From an uncultured Alistipes sp. (GTDB taxonomy: Bacteria; Bacteroidota; Bacteroidia; Bacteroidales; Rikenellaceae), in the NCBI GenBank assembly GCA_900546065.1, contig URBK01000007.1, positions 53,415-117,414 of the forward strand: DNA of 64,000 nt, in the 5' to 3' direction. Positions within the stretch are counted from its first letter, which is position 1. Each line of letters opens with the position of its first letter. The notes under the pieces were generated by a model, which did no database searches, was not told the origin of the DNA, and was given only the letters and a program-made list of their open reading frames with translations. This document shows, piece by piece, positions 26,622 to 36,195 of the stretch. A program made the position numbers and the translations under genes.

Positions 26622-27386
26622 TCAGAGATAGAGTTCGCAGGCTTTACGCTCCGAGCACACCTTTTTGAGCATACGACCGACAAGTGCAAGCATCAACCGA
26701 TTAACGTGCCGCGCTCCGTGTGGACATACCGCAACGCACCGCATGCAGGAGATACACAACTCCTTGTCGACACAACTCGGATCCTTCGCATCGATGGCGC
26801 CAACGGGACATTTCGTCGCACAAACGCCGCACTTGACGCATGCACGCGTAGCCTTGGGTACGATACCTGCGCCAGCAGCCTTGCGATATGGGCGATTACC
26901 CGGGATCTCCGGTTCGCCCGTGTCTCCATTATCGATCTTACTGCGAATCCGCTCTGCGAAATTGCGCAACACCGCTTCGTCATCCGCATCGGGACGCCCC
27001 GCGGCATATTGGCGGGCGATCGAATGCTCGGCCACGGCCGCCACGGCTGCAATGACAGTAAATCCGGCCCGTGAGGCCGTATCACGCAACTCCACCAATG
27101 TATCCTCATAGGCCCTGTTGCCATAGACACAGACCAGTATGGCCCGTGCGCCGTTACCGTGCATCTCGGCCAGACGCGCCGCCGCAACGGCCGGAACACG
27201 TCCGCTGTATGACGGTACGGCAATCATCGCCACATCATCCTTACCAAGTGTCACGCTGCCGAAATCGACATCGCGCGCCGTAAGATCGACCGAAACCGTC
27301 TCTGCAGCCAGCGTCTTGGCCAATATTGCGGCCACACGCTCCGTTCCGCCCGTCGGGCTGAAGCATATTTCATAAATCTTATCCAT
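26622..27386 (-). CDS. Flavodoxin-like domain fused to a 2[4Fe-4S] ferredoxin (EFR1 type)
   Basis: Cytoplasmic electron-transfer protein of 254 residues. The N-terminal flavodoxin-like domain (about 1-150) has the FMN phosphate loop SPTGGTERVA. The C-terminal ferredoxin domain carries two complete Cys motifs, CVKCGVCATKCPVGAI and CISCMRCVAVCPHGAR, each for one [4Fe-4S] cluster. It starts 11 bases after the stop of the frameshifted oxidoreductase and completes an HxlR-regulated unit. The physiological partner is unknown; such proteins usually pass electrons between a low-potential donor and a reductase. Confidence 0.88.
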   Translation of the reverse strand: MDKIYEICFSPTGGTERVAAILAKTLAAETVSVDLTARDVDFGSVTLGKDDVAMIAVPSYSGRVPAVAAARLAEMHGNGARAILVCVYGNRAYEDTLVELRDTASRAGFTVIAAVAAVAEHSIARQYAAGRPDADDEAVLRNFAERIRSKIDNGDTGEPEIPGNRPYRKAAGAGIVPKATRACVKCGVCATKCPVGAIDAKDPSCVDKELCISCMRCVAVCPHGARHVNRLMLALVGRMLKKVCSERKACELYL

Positions 27387-27397
27387 GCAAAATAATT

Positions 27398-28397
27398 TTA
27401 CATTCTGACAATTACCTTTCCATTGATCGGGCCCTCGGCCACGAGCCGCATGGCATCGTTTATCTCATCCAGAGAGAACGTATGCGGATCGACTGCAGGA
27501 ACAATATGATTACGCTCAACGATCTCCGTTATACGGCGCAGTTGCGCCCCGTCGGCATGCACAAACACAAAGATACTCCTTACCCTGACACCGGGCCGAC
27601 AGATCGTATTTCATTCCGGCAAGCGTAAAGAGGGCACGCTTGTACCACGGGAAGCCGTTGCGTCGGGCAAACTCCCCGTTGGGTGATGTCCTCAGGCTCA
27701 ACAGACGCCCGCCCCGTTTCAGCACCGAGAGTTCGTGTTCGAATTCACCGGCTCCGAGCGTGTCGATAACCAGATCGACTCCCGGCACTACCTCCCAATA
27801 GTTCTCCTGACGGTAATCTATATAGCGTTCGACCCCCATGGCCAAAAACTCTTCGCGGGCACGTGCGTTGCCAGTCACCATGACACGAAGCCCCAACTCT
27901 CTGGCAATCGGGACGGCCATCTGCCCGAAGCTACCCGATCCGCCCGTAATCAGCAGTGTCTGCCCAGCCTGCGCCTCCAACACGTCAATAAGGCCCTGCC
28001 ATGCAGTCAGCGCGGTCAACGGGATGGCGGCCGCCACGTCGAAGGCATACCCCTCGGGGATCTTCGCCACAGCCGCCTCATCCACTGCGACATATTCGGC
28101 AAAGGCGCCGATACGCCCCAACGGGAGCCGCGTATAGACGGCATCGCCCGGGCGGAAATCACGGACTTGGCTGCCTACCTTCACCACGACACCCGAACAC
28201 TCGTTGCCGAGTGTCTGCGGCAGGCGGTAATCCTGAATCAGCCTGATATTTCCCGAAGCGATCAGCAACTCCAGCGGATTGACTGCCGCCGCGCGCACCT
28301 CTATCAGAACCTCGTTCGCCGCCGGCTCCGGATCGGGAACCTCCCGAACAACCAGACGGCCATCCTTCGCATAACAATCCAATTGTGCAGCTTTCAT
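27398..28397 (-). pseudogene. Zinc-independent alcohol dehydrogenase/quinone oxidoreductase, frameshifted near 27572
   Basis: MDR-family NADP-dependent oxidoreductase. The N-terminal catalytic domain (VREVPDPEPAANEVLIEV, AAAVNPLELL, LGNECSGVVVKVG) and Rossmann part (TLLITGGSGSFGQMAVPIAREL) are intact. The zero frame ends early after KEYLCVCACRRGA and stops at 27516. One base earlier the expected C-terminus is readable: FVFVHADGAQLRRITEIV continuing to a stop at 27398 with the typical ending EGPINGKVIVRM. One extra base at about 27572 (a C on the minus strand) explains this. It may be a true recent mutation or a sequencing error. The start overlaps the HxlR stop by four bases (28394-28397). 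Intact length would be about 333 residues. Confidence 0.85.
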
Positions 28398-28795
28398 TCC
28401 TCCATGCGTTTGATTTTGTCTTTCGACCCATGTGCCTTCCTGCGATCCTGCATGACGGCATCCATATTATCCACGGCCCATGCGAGCAGCTCCTCGAGAA
28501 TCGGACGCAGCGTCTCGCTCCGCGCCGTGAGCGCATACTCGACCCGCGGCGGAACCTCCGCATAGAGCGTTCGCGTGATGTAACCGTCCTCTTCGAGCGT
28601 GCGCAGTGTCGTTGCCAACATCTTTTGCGAGATGTCGGGCATAGCCTGCCTCAACTCCGTAAAACGCAGCTTTCCCGTCTGCGAACGCGCCAGCAGGTAG
28701 AGTACCAGCAACGCCCACTTGTCACACAGACGCGCCAGAATATTCCGCACCGGACATGCCGGGAACATCGTATCCTCGATCGTCGATCGTTTCAT
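28394..28795 (-). CDS. HxlR-family transcriptional regulator
   Basis: Winged-helix DNA-binding protein of 133 residues, probably redox or electrophile responsive. The HxlR pattern is clear: a Cys near the N-terminus (FPACPVRNILARLCDKWALLVLYLL), then LRFTELRQAMPDISQKMLATTLRTLEEDGYITRTLYAEVPPRVEYALT. Cys14 and Cys24 could be sensing residues, as in several family members. It is the first gene of a unit with the oxidoreductase (4-base overlap) and the flavodoxin-ferredoxin, which suggests autoregulation through the palindrome upstream (inference). Confidence 0.92.
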   Translation of the reverse strand: MKRSTIEDTMFPACPVRNILARLCDKWALLVLYLLARSQTGKLRFTELRQAMPDISQKMLATTLRTLEEDGYITRTLYAEVPPRVEYALTARSETLRPILEELLAWAVDNMDAVMQDRRKAHGSKDKIKRMEE

Positions 28796-28868
28796 CGTAA
28801 CAGTCGTATTAAGTTCCGCCGATACTTACGGTCCGTTACCGGCATTTTGCGGCATTCGGGACCAACGG

Positions 28869-28893
28869 CAAATAATATTTGTATGCAAAGATA
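28869..28893 (-). promoter_or_regulatory. -7 box and adjacent palindrome before the HxlR unit
   Basis: On the minus strand TATCTTTG (28886-28893) matches TAnnTTTG. Four bases downstream lies the perfect palindrome CAAATAATATTTG (28869-28881), at or just after the expected transcription start, where an HxlR repressor could bind. No -33 TTTG was found. Confidence 0.55.
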
Positions 28894-29247
28894 CATGGTT
28901 TCTTTTTTATACCGAATATATTTTATATATTATTGCAAATAGACCGGCTGTCGGGAGATATTTGCCGAGAGAAGAATAAATCTGCCGGGCCGCAAATATC
29001 GAATCGGCCGCATAAAGACTGCAGCTAATCGGATTACAACCATGCGCCGCCCCGCCCCATTGAAGACCGGCGTGCGTGACATGGCGGCAGTCGTGAATGT
29101 CACATTTTCACGATGCAAAGGTCGAGATACCGACTGGCAAAGCATAAACGCCACATGTCGCACTTTACGGGAACGAACCGCAAGAAGCCGCATGAGATCC
29201 CGTTTAGCCGATAAAACTTATTTGCAATATATTTACAATCAAATTTA
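28894..29247. other. Intergenic spacer, no gene seen
   Basis: Between the HxlR and AraC promoters, which face away from each other. No credible coding frame or RNA gene was recognised. Confidence 0.5.
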
Positions 29248-29269
29248 TTGCATAACTTTGCCTATGCAA
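29248..29269 (+). promoter_or_regulatory. -7 box enclosed by a perfect inverted repeat, upstream of the AraC gene
   Basis: TTGCATA (29248-29254) and TATGCAA (29263-29269) are exact inverted arms 8 bases apart, and the promoter box TAACTTTG (29253-29260) lies within them. A bound dimer would cover the promoter. The start codon is about 200 bases downstream; 29270-29459 shows no gene. Confidence 0.6.
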
Positions 29270-29459
29270 CGGGGTAAATGGACATAATGTCCGCTCCGCC
29301 GCATCCGCCTGCAAACCGGCTCCGGAATATCGGGAAACTATTTCATCAACGCATCTGCGCAGCAAGACCGCAAAGACGCACAAGCGCAAGCGGCAAGATT
29401 ATGAGACCCTGAAACACAGATATTAGCCGAAGTGCAGGCCCATAAAACATGAAACATAG

Positions 29460-30578
29460 ATGAACATTCCGCTGTATGAATATTCGCTCTGGACGGCACT
29501 GCCGCTGATGGTCTTCTTCGGGGCCTACTTTCTGCTTGCCCGAACGCCCGACAAGGCCATCTTCGACAACTATCTCCGTTCGCGCCGCATCATGGGGTGT
29601 GCGTTGCTGCTGCTCTCCGCCAACTATGCCGTACACCTATTCACCGAGATTCGCCTGCGGGATATCGATGCCGCCATACTGATGAACCTGTCGACATACT
29701 TCCTCTGCTACTGGCTCTTCAGTTCGGCCCTAACAACACTGCTCGACCGTTTCTACGTCACCCGCCGACGCATGGCCACACACCTTGCCCAGTGGCTGCT
29801 CTTCACGCTGGCTGCAGGCATCATCCTGAAGTGGCTGCCCGAAGGTACAACCCAGAAGATCGGACTCTTGGCCATGGCCGCATGGCTCGTATGCTACGGG
29901 CTCACACTCGCCCGACGGCTCATCAAGGCATACCGCCGTGCCGTGCGGCTTTTCGACGACACCCTCTCCGACGATATCGCCGCCTACATACGCTGGCTCT
30001 CGATATTCACATATTGGGCCGTGATCTTCGGCGTGGGTTGCGGCCTGCTCACCTTCCTGCCCGACCGATACATATTCCTGTGGGTATTCTCGTCAATACC
30101 ATTCTACGTATATCTCTTCTGCTCCTACATGAACTACCTGCTTTTTTACGAGCAGGTGGAGCGTGCGCTCGAGGCCGACACCCTGACCGAACCAGCCGCC
30201 ACAGACGATACGCCGGAACCCGCGGCCGCCATGCCGACAAGCATCCGCGCCGACATCGCCGCACGGCTTGAGGAGTGGATTGCGGCCGACGGCTACACAC
30301 GTCCGGGACTCACAATAACAGACGTGGCGAACGACCTGCTCACAAACCGCACATACCTTTCGGGTTACATCAACACCACATACGACACAACGTTCCGCGA
30401 ATGGATCACCCGACTGCGCATCGAATATGCCAAGCGGCTGCTGCTCGGCTCTCCCGAGCTGACCGTACAAGACGTCTCGGAGCGGTCGGGCTTCCAGTCG
30501 ACAAGCCATTTCATACGCATATTCAAGGAGAGGACGGCCTGCCCGCCGGCAAAGTGGCGCAAATCAGTGAGCGAATAA
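29460..30578 (+). CDS. AraC-family regulator with N-terminal membrane domain
   Basis: A 372-residue protein with six or seven predicted membrane helices in about residues 10-230 (for example ALPLMVFFGAYFLLA, ALLLLSANYAVHLF, WLLFTLAAGIIL, FLWVFSSIPFYVYLF), a short acidic Ala/Pro linker, and a C-terminal AraC double helix-turn-helix (about 265-370: LTITDVANDLLTNRTYLSGYIN and QDVSERSGFQSTSHFIRIFKE). Such membrane-anchored AraC proteins are common in Bacteroidetes; their signals are mostly unknown. It precedes the GH3/xyl region, but a 507-base gap separates them, so a regulatory link is only possible. An inverted repeat around its own promoter suggests autoregulation. Confidence 0.9.
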   Translation: MNIPLYEYSLWTALPLMVFFGAYFLLARTPDKAIFDNYLRSRRIMGCALLLLSANYAVHLFTEIRLRDIDAAILMNLSTYFLCYWLFSSALTTLLDRFYVTRRRMATHLAQWLLFTLAAGIILKWLPEGTTQKIGLLAMAAWLVCYGLTLARRLIKAYRRAVRLFDDTLSDDIAAYIRWLSIFTYWAVIFGVGCGLLTFLPDRYIFLWVFSSIPFYVYLFCSYMNYLLFYEQVERALEADTLTEPAATDDTPEPAAAMPTSIRADIAARLEEWIAADGYTRPGLTITDVANDLLTNRTYLSGYINTTYDTTFREWITRLRIEYAKRLLLGSPELTVQDVSERSGFQSTSHFIRIFKERTACPPAKWRKSVSE

Positions 30579-30909
30579 GGCCGCCGAGAGCCATTACCCA
30601 CATTTCGTCATATCCGACTCGGATACAAGGCCAAATGCCTGCACATCAAAACGACCGGCACATAACGCCGAAATCAGTTAGCGTAATAATTGCACATTCA
30701 GGCTCCGCCGCCGTCATTACTGCCGCGACGCCGCCGAAACGGCATAATGCGCCTTACGCGGTAAAACGCCGCACGTTACACGCTTTTCACCGCACAGCCC
30801 ACCGCATAAACTGAATCCGCATTAAGGATTGATAGCGTCCCTATACGTCTGAAACTCGCGATCTTCCACCGCTAATGACGCTCCGGCACGAGGTTTTTAC
30901 GCCGACAAT
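30579..30909. other. Intergenic spacer before the GH3 gene, no gene seen
   Basis: No coding frame with protein character, no terminator and no RNA gene was recognised between the AraC stop codon and the GH3 promoter element. Confidence 0.5.
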
Positions 30910-30927
30910 GGTTATATTTGTATAACC
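30910..30927 (+). promoter_or_regulatory. -7 box inside a perfect inverted repeat upstream of GH3
   Basis: GGTTATA (30910-30916), TTTG, TATAACC (30921-30927): the promoter box TATATTTG (30913-30920) is embedded in exact 7-bp arms. It lies 158 bases before the start codon. A -33 TTTG is not evident, as expected for an activated or repressed promoter. Confidence 0.6.
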
Positions 30928-31085
30928 GTAAGAGCCATTGCGAACTACGACCCCACAAACGACAATATACGCGGCAGCGTGCCAGCACCCTCGGGTGCAT
31001 GGCAGCAACGCCGCATGAAGTTGCAGGCTCTGCGGCCGAACCTTGCCACCGACATACGGACTCAAACATCAAATACCATAAAGGC

Positions 31086-33245
31086 ATGAAACGACAAATA
31101 CTCATTCTAAGTGCCGCGGCGATGCTTGCCGCCTGCGGCGGCACACAACCGCAGCCCGCGCAGCAGCCGCAGCAATCGATGGAACAGCAGGTCGATCAGC
31201 TGCTCGACTCGATGAACGTCGACGAGAAGATCGGCCAGATGATGAACTCGACACCGGGCATCGAGCGCCTCGGCATCAAACCCTACGACTGGTGGAACGA
31301 GGGTCTGCACGGCGTGGGCCGCAGCGGCCGCGCAACGGTATTCCCGCAGCCGATAGGCCTTGGCGCCACATTCGACATCGAACTGCTCAACAGCATAGGC
31401 GACGCCATCTCGGACGAGGCGCGCGCAAAGTATCAGGTGGCGCAGCGCATAGGCAACTACGGCCGCTACGCCGGACTTACTTTCTGGTCTCCCAACGTCA
31501 ACATCTTCCGTGATCCGCGCTGGGGCCGCGGCATGGAGACCTACGGCGAGGACCCCTATCTGACGGGCATGCTGGGAACGGCATTCGTCAAGGGGCTTCA
31601 GGGCGACGACCCGAACTATCTCAAGGCCGCAGCCTGCGCCAAGCACTTCGCCGTGCATTCGGGCCCCGAAGCCACACGACACGGAGCCAATGTCGAACCT
31701 TCGCTCAAGGACCTCTATGAGACATACCTTCCGGCATTCGAGATGCTGGTCAAGGACGCAAAGGTCGAGACCGTCATGACGGCCTACAACGCCGTCTACG
31801 GCGACTGCTGTTCGGCCAGCCCGTTCCTCATGCAGGACATACTGCGCAACAGATGGAACTTCAAGGGCCACATCGTATCCGACTGCGGCGCCGTGACCGA
31901 CATCTACACGGGACACCACTGCACCCGCTGCGAGATGGATGCCGCCGTCAAGGCCCTCAAGGCAGGCCTCAACCTCGAGTGCGGCTCGTCGATGCGCACG
32001 CTCAAGGATGCATACGCCAAGCAGCTAATTACCGAGCAGGATCTCGACAACGCCCTGCGCCCGACACTCATGACACGCATGAAACTGGGTATCCTGCACG
32101 ATGACCCGCAATGCCCCTACAACAACATGCCGGAAGATGTGATCGGCTCGCCCGAACACCGCGCTCTGGCCAAACGCGCGGCCGTGGAGAGCATGGTGCT
32201 GCTGAAGAACGACGGCATACTGCCTCTGGACAAGAACATCCACTCGCTCAACATGTCGGGCAGCGGTGCCACGGACGTCTTCTACCAGATGGGCAACTAT
32301 TACGGGGTGAGCGATGACTACAGCACATACCTTCAGGGCATAGTATCGAAGGTCAGCGCCGGCACCACGGTATCCTACCACACGGGATTCATGCAGCTCG
32401 ACGGCCTTGCCGCCAACATGAACATAGGCGAAGCCGCGGGTGCGGATGTCGCCATCGTATTCATGGGCAACAACGGCAATGTAGAGGGCGAGGAGGGCGA
32501 ATCGATCGCCAACAGCACCAGCGGCGACCGTCTGGACCTGCGCCTGCCCGAGTCGCAGATGAACTACCTGCGCACACTCAAGAGATACAAGGGCGAAGGG
32601 ATCGTCGTAGTGCTCACAGGCGGCAGTCCCATCGACCTGCGCGAGATATACGAACTGGCCGACGCCGTGGTTATGGCATGGTATTCGGGACAGGCCGGCG
32701 GAGAGGCGCTGGGAGATCTGCTCTTCGGCGACGCCAACTTCAGCGGCCGCCTGCCTGTGACCTTCCCTGCCGAGACCGAGAAGCTGCCGCCGTTCGAGGA
32801 TTACTCGATGGCAGGACGCACATACAAATACATGACCGACAACATCCTCTTCCCCTTCGGTTACGGTCTGAGATACGGCAAGGTCACATACGGGCCCGCC
32901 AAGGTCGTCTCGAGCGACGACAAGAACGTTACCGTGGAGTTCACCCTGAGCAACGACGGCACGTCCGACGTCGACGAGATCGTACAGCTCTACCACTCGT
33001 CGCCCGCTGCAGGCGTCACGGCACCGCAATCGCAACTCGTAACCTTCAGCCGCGAGCATCTGAAGGCCGGCGAGAAGCGCACCGTACGCATGGAGATTCC
33101 CGTAGAGCGCCTCTCGACCGTGCAGGAGGACGGCACGAAGAAGCTGCTGCAAGGCACCCACACGCTTCATGTGGCATCGGCCGCCCCGACATACCGCAGC
33201 GCCGACCTTGGTGTGCAGGATGTCACCGTAACGCTCGAATTGTAG
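31086..33245 (+). CDS. GH3 beta-xylosidase/beta-glucosidase lipoprotein
   Basis: Retaining exo-glycosidase, predicted to be a surface or periplasmic lipoprotein: the start at 31086 gives MKRQILILSAAAMLAACGG with Cys17; the frame extends 56 codons upstream without signal character. The TIM barrel has FRDPRWGRGMETYGEDPYLT, AACAKHFAVHSGPE and the nucleophile Asp266 in VSDCGAVTD. The second alpha/beta domain contains MGNNGNVEGEEGES, where an acid/base Glu is expected, and a fibronectin-III-like C-terminal domain follows (about 590-715). The plant-type EWWNEGLHGVGRSG-like block and adjacent xylE/xylA/xylB genes favour beta-xylosidase (inference). 719 residues. Confidence 0.92.
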   Translation: MKRQILILSAAAMLAACGGTQPQPAQQPQQSMEQQVDQLLDSMNVDEKIGQMMNSTPGIERLGIKPYDWWNEGLHGVGRSGRATVFPQPIGLGATFDIELLNSIGDAISDEARAKYQVAQRIGNYGRYAGLTFWSPNVNIFRDPRWGRGMETYGEDPYLTGMLGTAFVKGLQGDDPNYLKAAACAKHFAVHSGPEATRHGANVEPSLKDLYETYLPAFEMLVKDAKVETVMTAYNAVYGDCCSASPFLMQDILRNRWNFKGHIVSDCGAVTDIYTGHHCTRCEMDAAVKALKAGLNLECGSSMRTLKDAYAKQLITEQDLDNALRPTLMTRMKLGILHDDPQCPYNNMPEDVIGSPEHRALAKRAAVESMVLLKNDGILPLDKNIHSLNMSGSGATDVFYQMGNYYGVSDDYSTYLQGIVSKVSAGTTVSYHTGFMQLDGLAANMNIGEAAGADVAIVFMGNNGNVEGEEGESIANSTSGDRLDLRLPESQMNYLRTLKRYKGEGIVVVLTGGSPIDLREIYELADAVVMAWYSGQAGGEALGDLLFGDANFSGRLPVTFPAETEKLPPFEDYSMAGRTYKYMTDNILFPFGYGLRYGKVTYGPAKVVSSDDKNVTVEFTLSNDGTSDVDEIVQLYHSSPAAGVTAPQSQLVTFSREHLKAGEKRTVRMEIPVERLSTVQEDGTKKLLQGTHTLHVASAAPTYRSADLGVQDVTVTLEL

Positions 33246-33256
33246 CGTCCGACGGT

Positions 33257-33303
33257 ACAAATAAAATACCCGCAGCTCCGAGAGTTGCGGGTATTTTATT
33301 TGT
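33257..33303. terminator. Strong bidirectional terminator between GH3 and xylE
   Basis: A 21-bp stem with one G-T pair (33257-33277 with 33283-33303) and a 5-base loop. The outer part is A/T-rich on both sides, so it supplies a U-tract in either direction, between two converging genes. Confidence 0.93.
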
Positions 33304-33316
33304 CTGCGCTGCGAGC

Positions 33317-34738
33317 CTACTTGCGGCCGCGCCACAGGGCCGACATCTGCTCGAGGGTCTTGCCCTTTGTTTCGGGAACCATCTTCCATACGAACAGGGC
33401 CGACAACAGCGACATGACGGCATATATGCAATATGTACCGCCGACGCTCCAGCCGCTCAGTGACGGGAAGGTAGCCGAGACAAGGAAGTTCGATATCCAC
33501 TGTGCCGCCACGGCTATGGCCACGGCCTGCGAACGAATCGTATTGGGGAAGATCTCCGATATGAGCACCCAGCAGATGGGTCCCCACGACATCATGAACG
33601 ACGCCGTGTAGATGATTATGAAGATCAGGGCTCCGAGACCGATCGTATCGGTGAACGAAAGAGCGGCCAGAACCGCCATGCCGATCATCATGCCCGTCGA
33701 TCCGATCATAAGCAGCGGCTTGCGGCCCACACGGTCGACAGTGAAGATCGCAACCACCGTGAAGATGATGTTCACCACACCCATGACCACCGTCTGCAAC
33801 ATCGAGGCATCACCCGTAGCGCCCATGTTCTCAAAGATGCGCGGGGCGTAATAGAGCACCACGTTGATACCTATCGCCTGCTGGAAGAACGAGAGCAGCA
33901 CGCCCACCACGATAACCGTCTTGCCGTAAGCGAACAGGTGTTCGCGCTTCTCGTCGACGGTCGACTTGATCTCGTCGAGGATTGTTCGGGCCTCGGCCGT
34001 GCCGTTTATGCGTTCGAGAACCGAGAAGGCACGCGAATCGTTACCGTGCAGAGCCAGAAAACGCGGTGTCTCGGGCACCAGCAGTATGAGCAGGAAGAAT
34101 GCACCTGCAGGGAAAGCCTCCGAGAGGAACATGCGGCGCCAGCCGACGTCGACCATAGCCTGCTGTATGGCCTCGGCCGTATCGCCCAGATTGTTGCGTA
34201 TGAGATAGTTCACGAAATATACTACCAGCATGCCGAATATTATGGCGAACTGGTTGCACGAGACCAGCGTGCCGCGTATGCGCGCGGGCGAGATCTCGGC
34301 TATGTACATCGGGCATACGGCCGATGCCAGACCGACGCCTATGCCGCCGATTATACGGTAGAGGTTGAACGATACGAGCAGCGCGAACGACGCCTCGCCG
34401 TATGGAAGTATTCCGCTTTCGGGCCACCACGAGCCCACGGCCGATACAAAGAACAACACGGCCGCCGCCACGAGCGTGCGCTTGCGGCCCAGACGCGCGG
34501 CAAGCACGCCCGATATGGCACCGCCGATGACGCAGCCTATCAGGGCGCTGGAGGCCGTGAAACCGTGCATCCACGCCGTGTAGGTAAAGTCTTTCGCCGT
34601 GCGGAAGAAATCGTCGAGAGCCTGCTCGGCACCCGACACGACAGCCGTATCGTAGCCGAACAACAGACCTCCGATAACCGCCACCAGCACGATCGAAAAG
34701 AGATACGCCCGGCTTCCATTTGATTGGGTTGAAGTCAT
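33317..34738 (-). CDS. xylE: Xylose:H+ symporter (MFS sugar porter)
   Basis: Inner-membrane major facilitator with 12 predicted helices, 473 residues. Sugar-porter signatures are present: GGLLFGYDTAVVSGAE in helix 1, RIIGGIGVGLAS, the ARIRGTLVSCNQFAI block, PETPRFLALHG after helix 6, QQAIGINVVLYYAPRIFE in helix 7, and the closing VPETKGKTLEQM. The xylose assignment rests on the neighbouring xylA and xylB; sequence alone would allow other pentoses or hexoses. It starts 143 bases after xylA, beyond a terminator hairpin, so it may be expressed by read-through or from a promoter I could not identify. Confidence 0.92.
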   Translation of the reverse strand: MTSTQSNGSRAYLFSIVLVAVIGGLLFGYDTAVVSGAEQALDDFFRTAKDFTYTAWMHGFTASSALIGCVIGGAISGVLAARLGRKRTLVAAAVLFFVSAVGSWWPESGILPYGEASFALLVSFNLYRIIGGIGVGLASAVCPMYIAEISPARIRGTLVSCNQFAIIFGMLVVYFVNYLIRNNLGDTAEAIQQAMVDVGWRRMFLSEAFPAGAFFLLILLVPETPRFLALHGNDSRAFSVLERINGTAEARTILDEIKSTVDEKREHLFAYGKTVIVVGVLLSFFQQAIGINVVLYYAPRIFENMGATGDASMLQTVVMGVVNIIFTVVAIFTVDRVGRKPLLMIGSTGMMIGMAVLAALSFTDTIGLGALIFIIIYTASFMMSWGPICWVLISEIFPNTIRSQAVAIAVAAQWISNFLVSATFPSLSGWSVGGTYCIYAVMSLLSALFVWKMVPETKGKTLEQMSALWRGRK

Positions 34739-34833
34739 ATTTGCAAATTGAGGTTACAGTTTCAGGTCGGGGATCGGCAGCATTACAATACCGCACCATA
34801 ATGGTACGGCGCGCCACGCAATCCGCATAAACG

Positions 34834-34870
34834 AAAAATTCCGCCGACGGCATCTGCACCGACGGCGGAA
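34834..34870 (-). terminator. Hairpin between xylA and xylE
   Basis: A 12-bp stem with one mismatch (34839-34850 with 34859-34870) followed on the minus strand by five T residues, 11 bases past the xylA stop. It probably lowers xylE expression relative to xylA. Confidence 0.8.
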
Positions 34871-34881
34871 CCGAGACAAGA

Positions 34882-36195
34882 TTAGATGTACATGTTGATC
34901 ATCGCCTCATAGAGCTCCTGCTTGCCGCTGCGCTGTGCAGGCTCATGGTGGCGTGCATACTCGGCAACCTGCTCGAGCGTAAGCTCCCCCTTCTCGAAAG
35001 CCTTGCCCTCACCGCTGTCGTACGAGGCGTAACGCTCCTTGAGCATCTTCTCGTAGGGCGAGTTCTCGAGGATGTCGGCAGCGATAAGCAGCGCACGCGC
35101 CATCGTATCCATACCCGAAATGTGGGCAATGAAGATATCCTCCAGATCGGTCGAGTTGCGGCGTGTCTTGGCATCGAAGTTCGTGCCGCCGCCCTGAAGG
35201 CCGCCGCCGCGCAGGATCACCATCATCGCCTGAACCAGCTCGTACAGGTCGATCGGGAACTGGTCGGTATCCCAGCCGTTCTGGTAGTCGCCGCGGTTGG
35301 CATCGATCGAACCGAGCATGCCGGCATCGACGGCACACTGAAGCTCATGCTCGAAGGTGTGGCCGGCAAGCGTGGCGTGGTTAACCTCGATATTAACCTT
35401 GAAGTCCTTGTCCAGACCGTGCGCACGCAGGAAACCGATCACCGTCTCCGTATCGACGTCATACTGGTGCTTCATCGGCTCCATGGGCTTCGGCTCGACG
35501 AGGAACGTACCCTTGAATCCCTTGCCGCGGGCATAGTCGCGCGCCATGCGCAGCATGGTGGCCATGTGCTCCTTCTCGCGCTTCATGTCGGTGTTGAGCA
35601 GCGACATGTAACCCTCACGGCCGCCCCAGAAGACATAGCAGTCGCCGCCCAGTTCGATCGTGGCGTCGAGAGCGTTCTTGATCTGCAGCATTGCACGGGC
35701 CGCAGCGTCGAAATCGGGATTGGTCGACGCCCCGTTCATGTAACGAGGGTGCCCGAAGACATTGGCCGTACCCCACAGCAGGCGGATACCGGTCTCGGCC
35801 TGCTTCTGCTTGGCATAGGCGACCATCTCCTTGAGGTTCTTCTCATACTCCTCGGCCGTGGCAGCCTCGTCCACGAGGTCCACGTCATGGAAACAGTAAT
35901 ACTCGATACCCATCTTCTGCATGAATTCGAAACCGGCATCCATCTTGGCCTTGGCACGCTCCATCGGGCAGGCGGCCTCGTTCCACGGGAACTTCTTGGT
36001 GCCCACACCGAACTGGTCGCCACCCTCGGCGCAGAGCGTATGCCACCACGCCATCGAGAAACGGAACCAATCCTTCATCTTGCGGCCCATAACCACACGC
36101 TCGGGCTCATAGTAATGAAATGCCATCGGGTTCTTTGAATCCTTACCCTCGAAAGGGATCTTTCCCACGTTGGGGAAATAGCTTTTAGTTGCCAT
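34882..36195 (-). CDS. xylA: Xylose isomerase
   Basis: Converts D-xylose to D-xylulose in the cytoplasm with divalent metal ions. The 437 residues match the long class II form, with its extra N-terminal segment ([26 protein letters not shown]). Active-site motifs are the catalytic His in YYCFHDVDL, the [11 protein letters not shown] block, the metal-binding Glu in [17 protein letters not shown], and the later [15 protein letters not shown] and [19 protein letters not shown] metal ligands. It lies between xylB and xylE in the order regulator-xylB-xylA-xylE known from Bacteroides. Confidence 0.97.
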   Translation of the reverse strand: MATKSYFPNVGKIPFEGKDSKNPMAFHYYEPERVVMGRKMKDWFRFSMAWWHTLCAEGGDQFGVGTKKFPWNEAACPMERAKAKMDAGFEFMQKMGIEYYCFHDVDLVDEAATAEEYEKNLKEMVAYAKQKQAETGIRLLWGTANVFGHPRYMNGASTNPDFDAAARAMLQIKNALDATIELGGDCYVFWGGREGYMSLLNTDMKREKEHMATMLRMARDYARGKGFKGTFLVEPKPMEPMKHQYDVDTETVIGFLRAHGLDKDFKVNIEVNHATLAGHTFEHELQCAVDAGMLGSIDANRGDYQNGWDTDQFPIDLYELVQAMMVILRGGGLQGGGTNFDAKTRRNSTDLEDIFIAHISGMDTMARALLIAADILENSPYEKMLKERYASYDSGEGKAFEKGELTLEQVAEYARHHEPAQRSGKQELYEAMINMYI

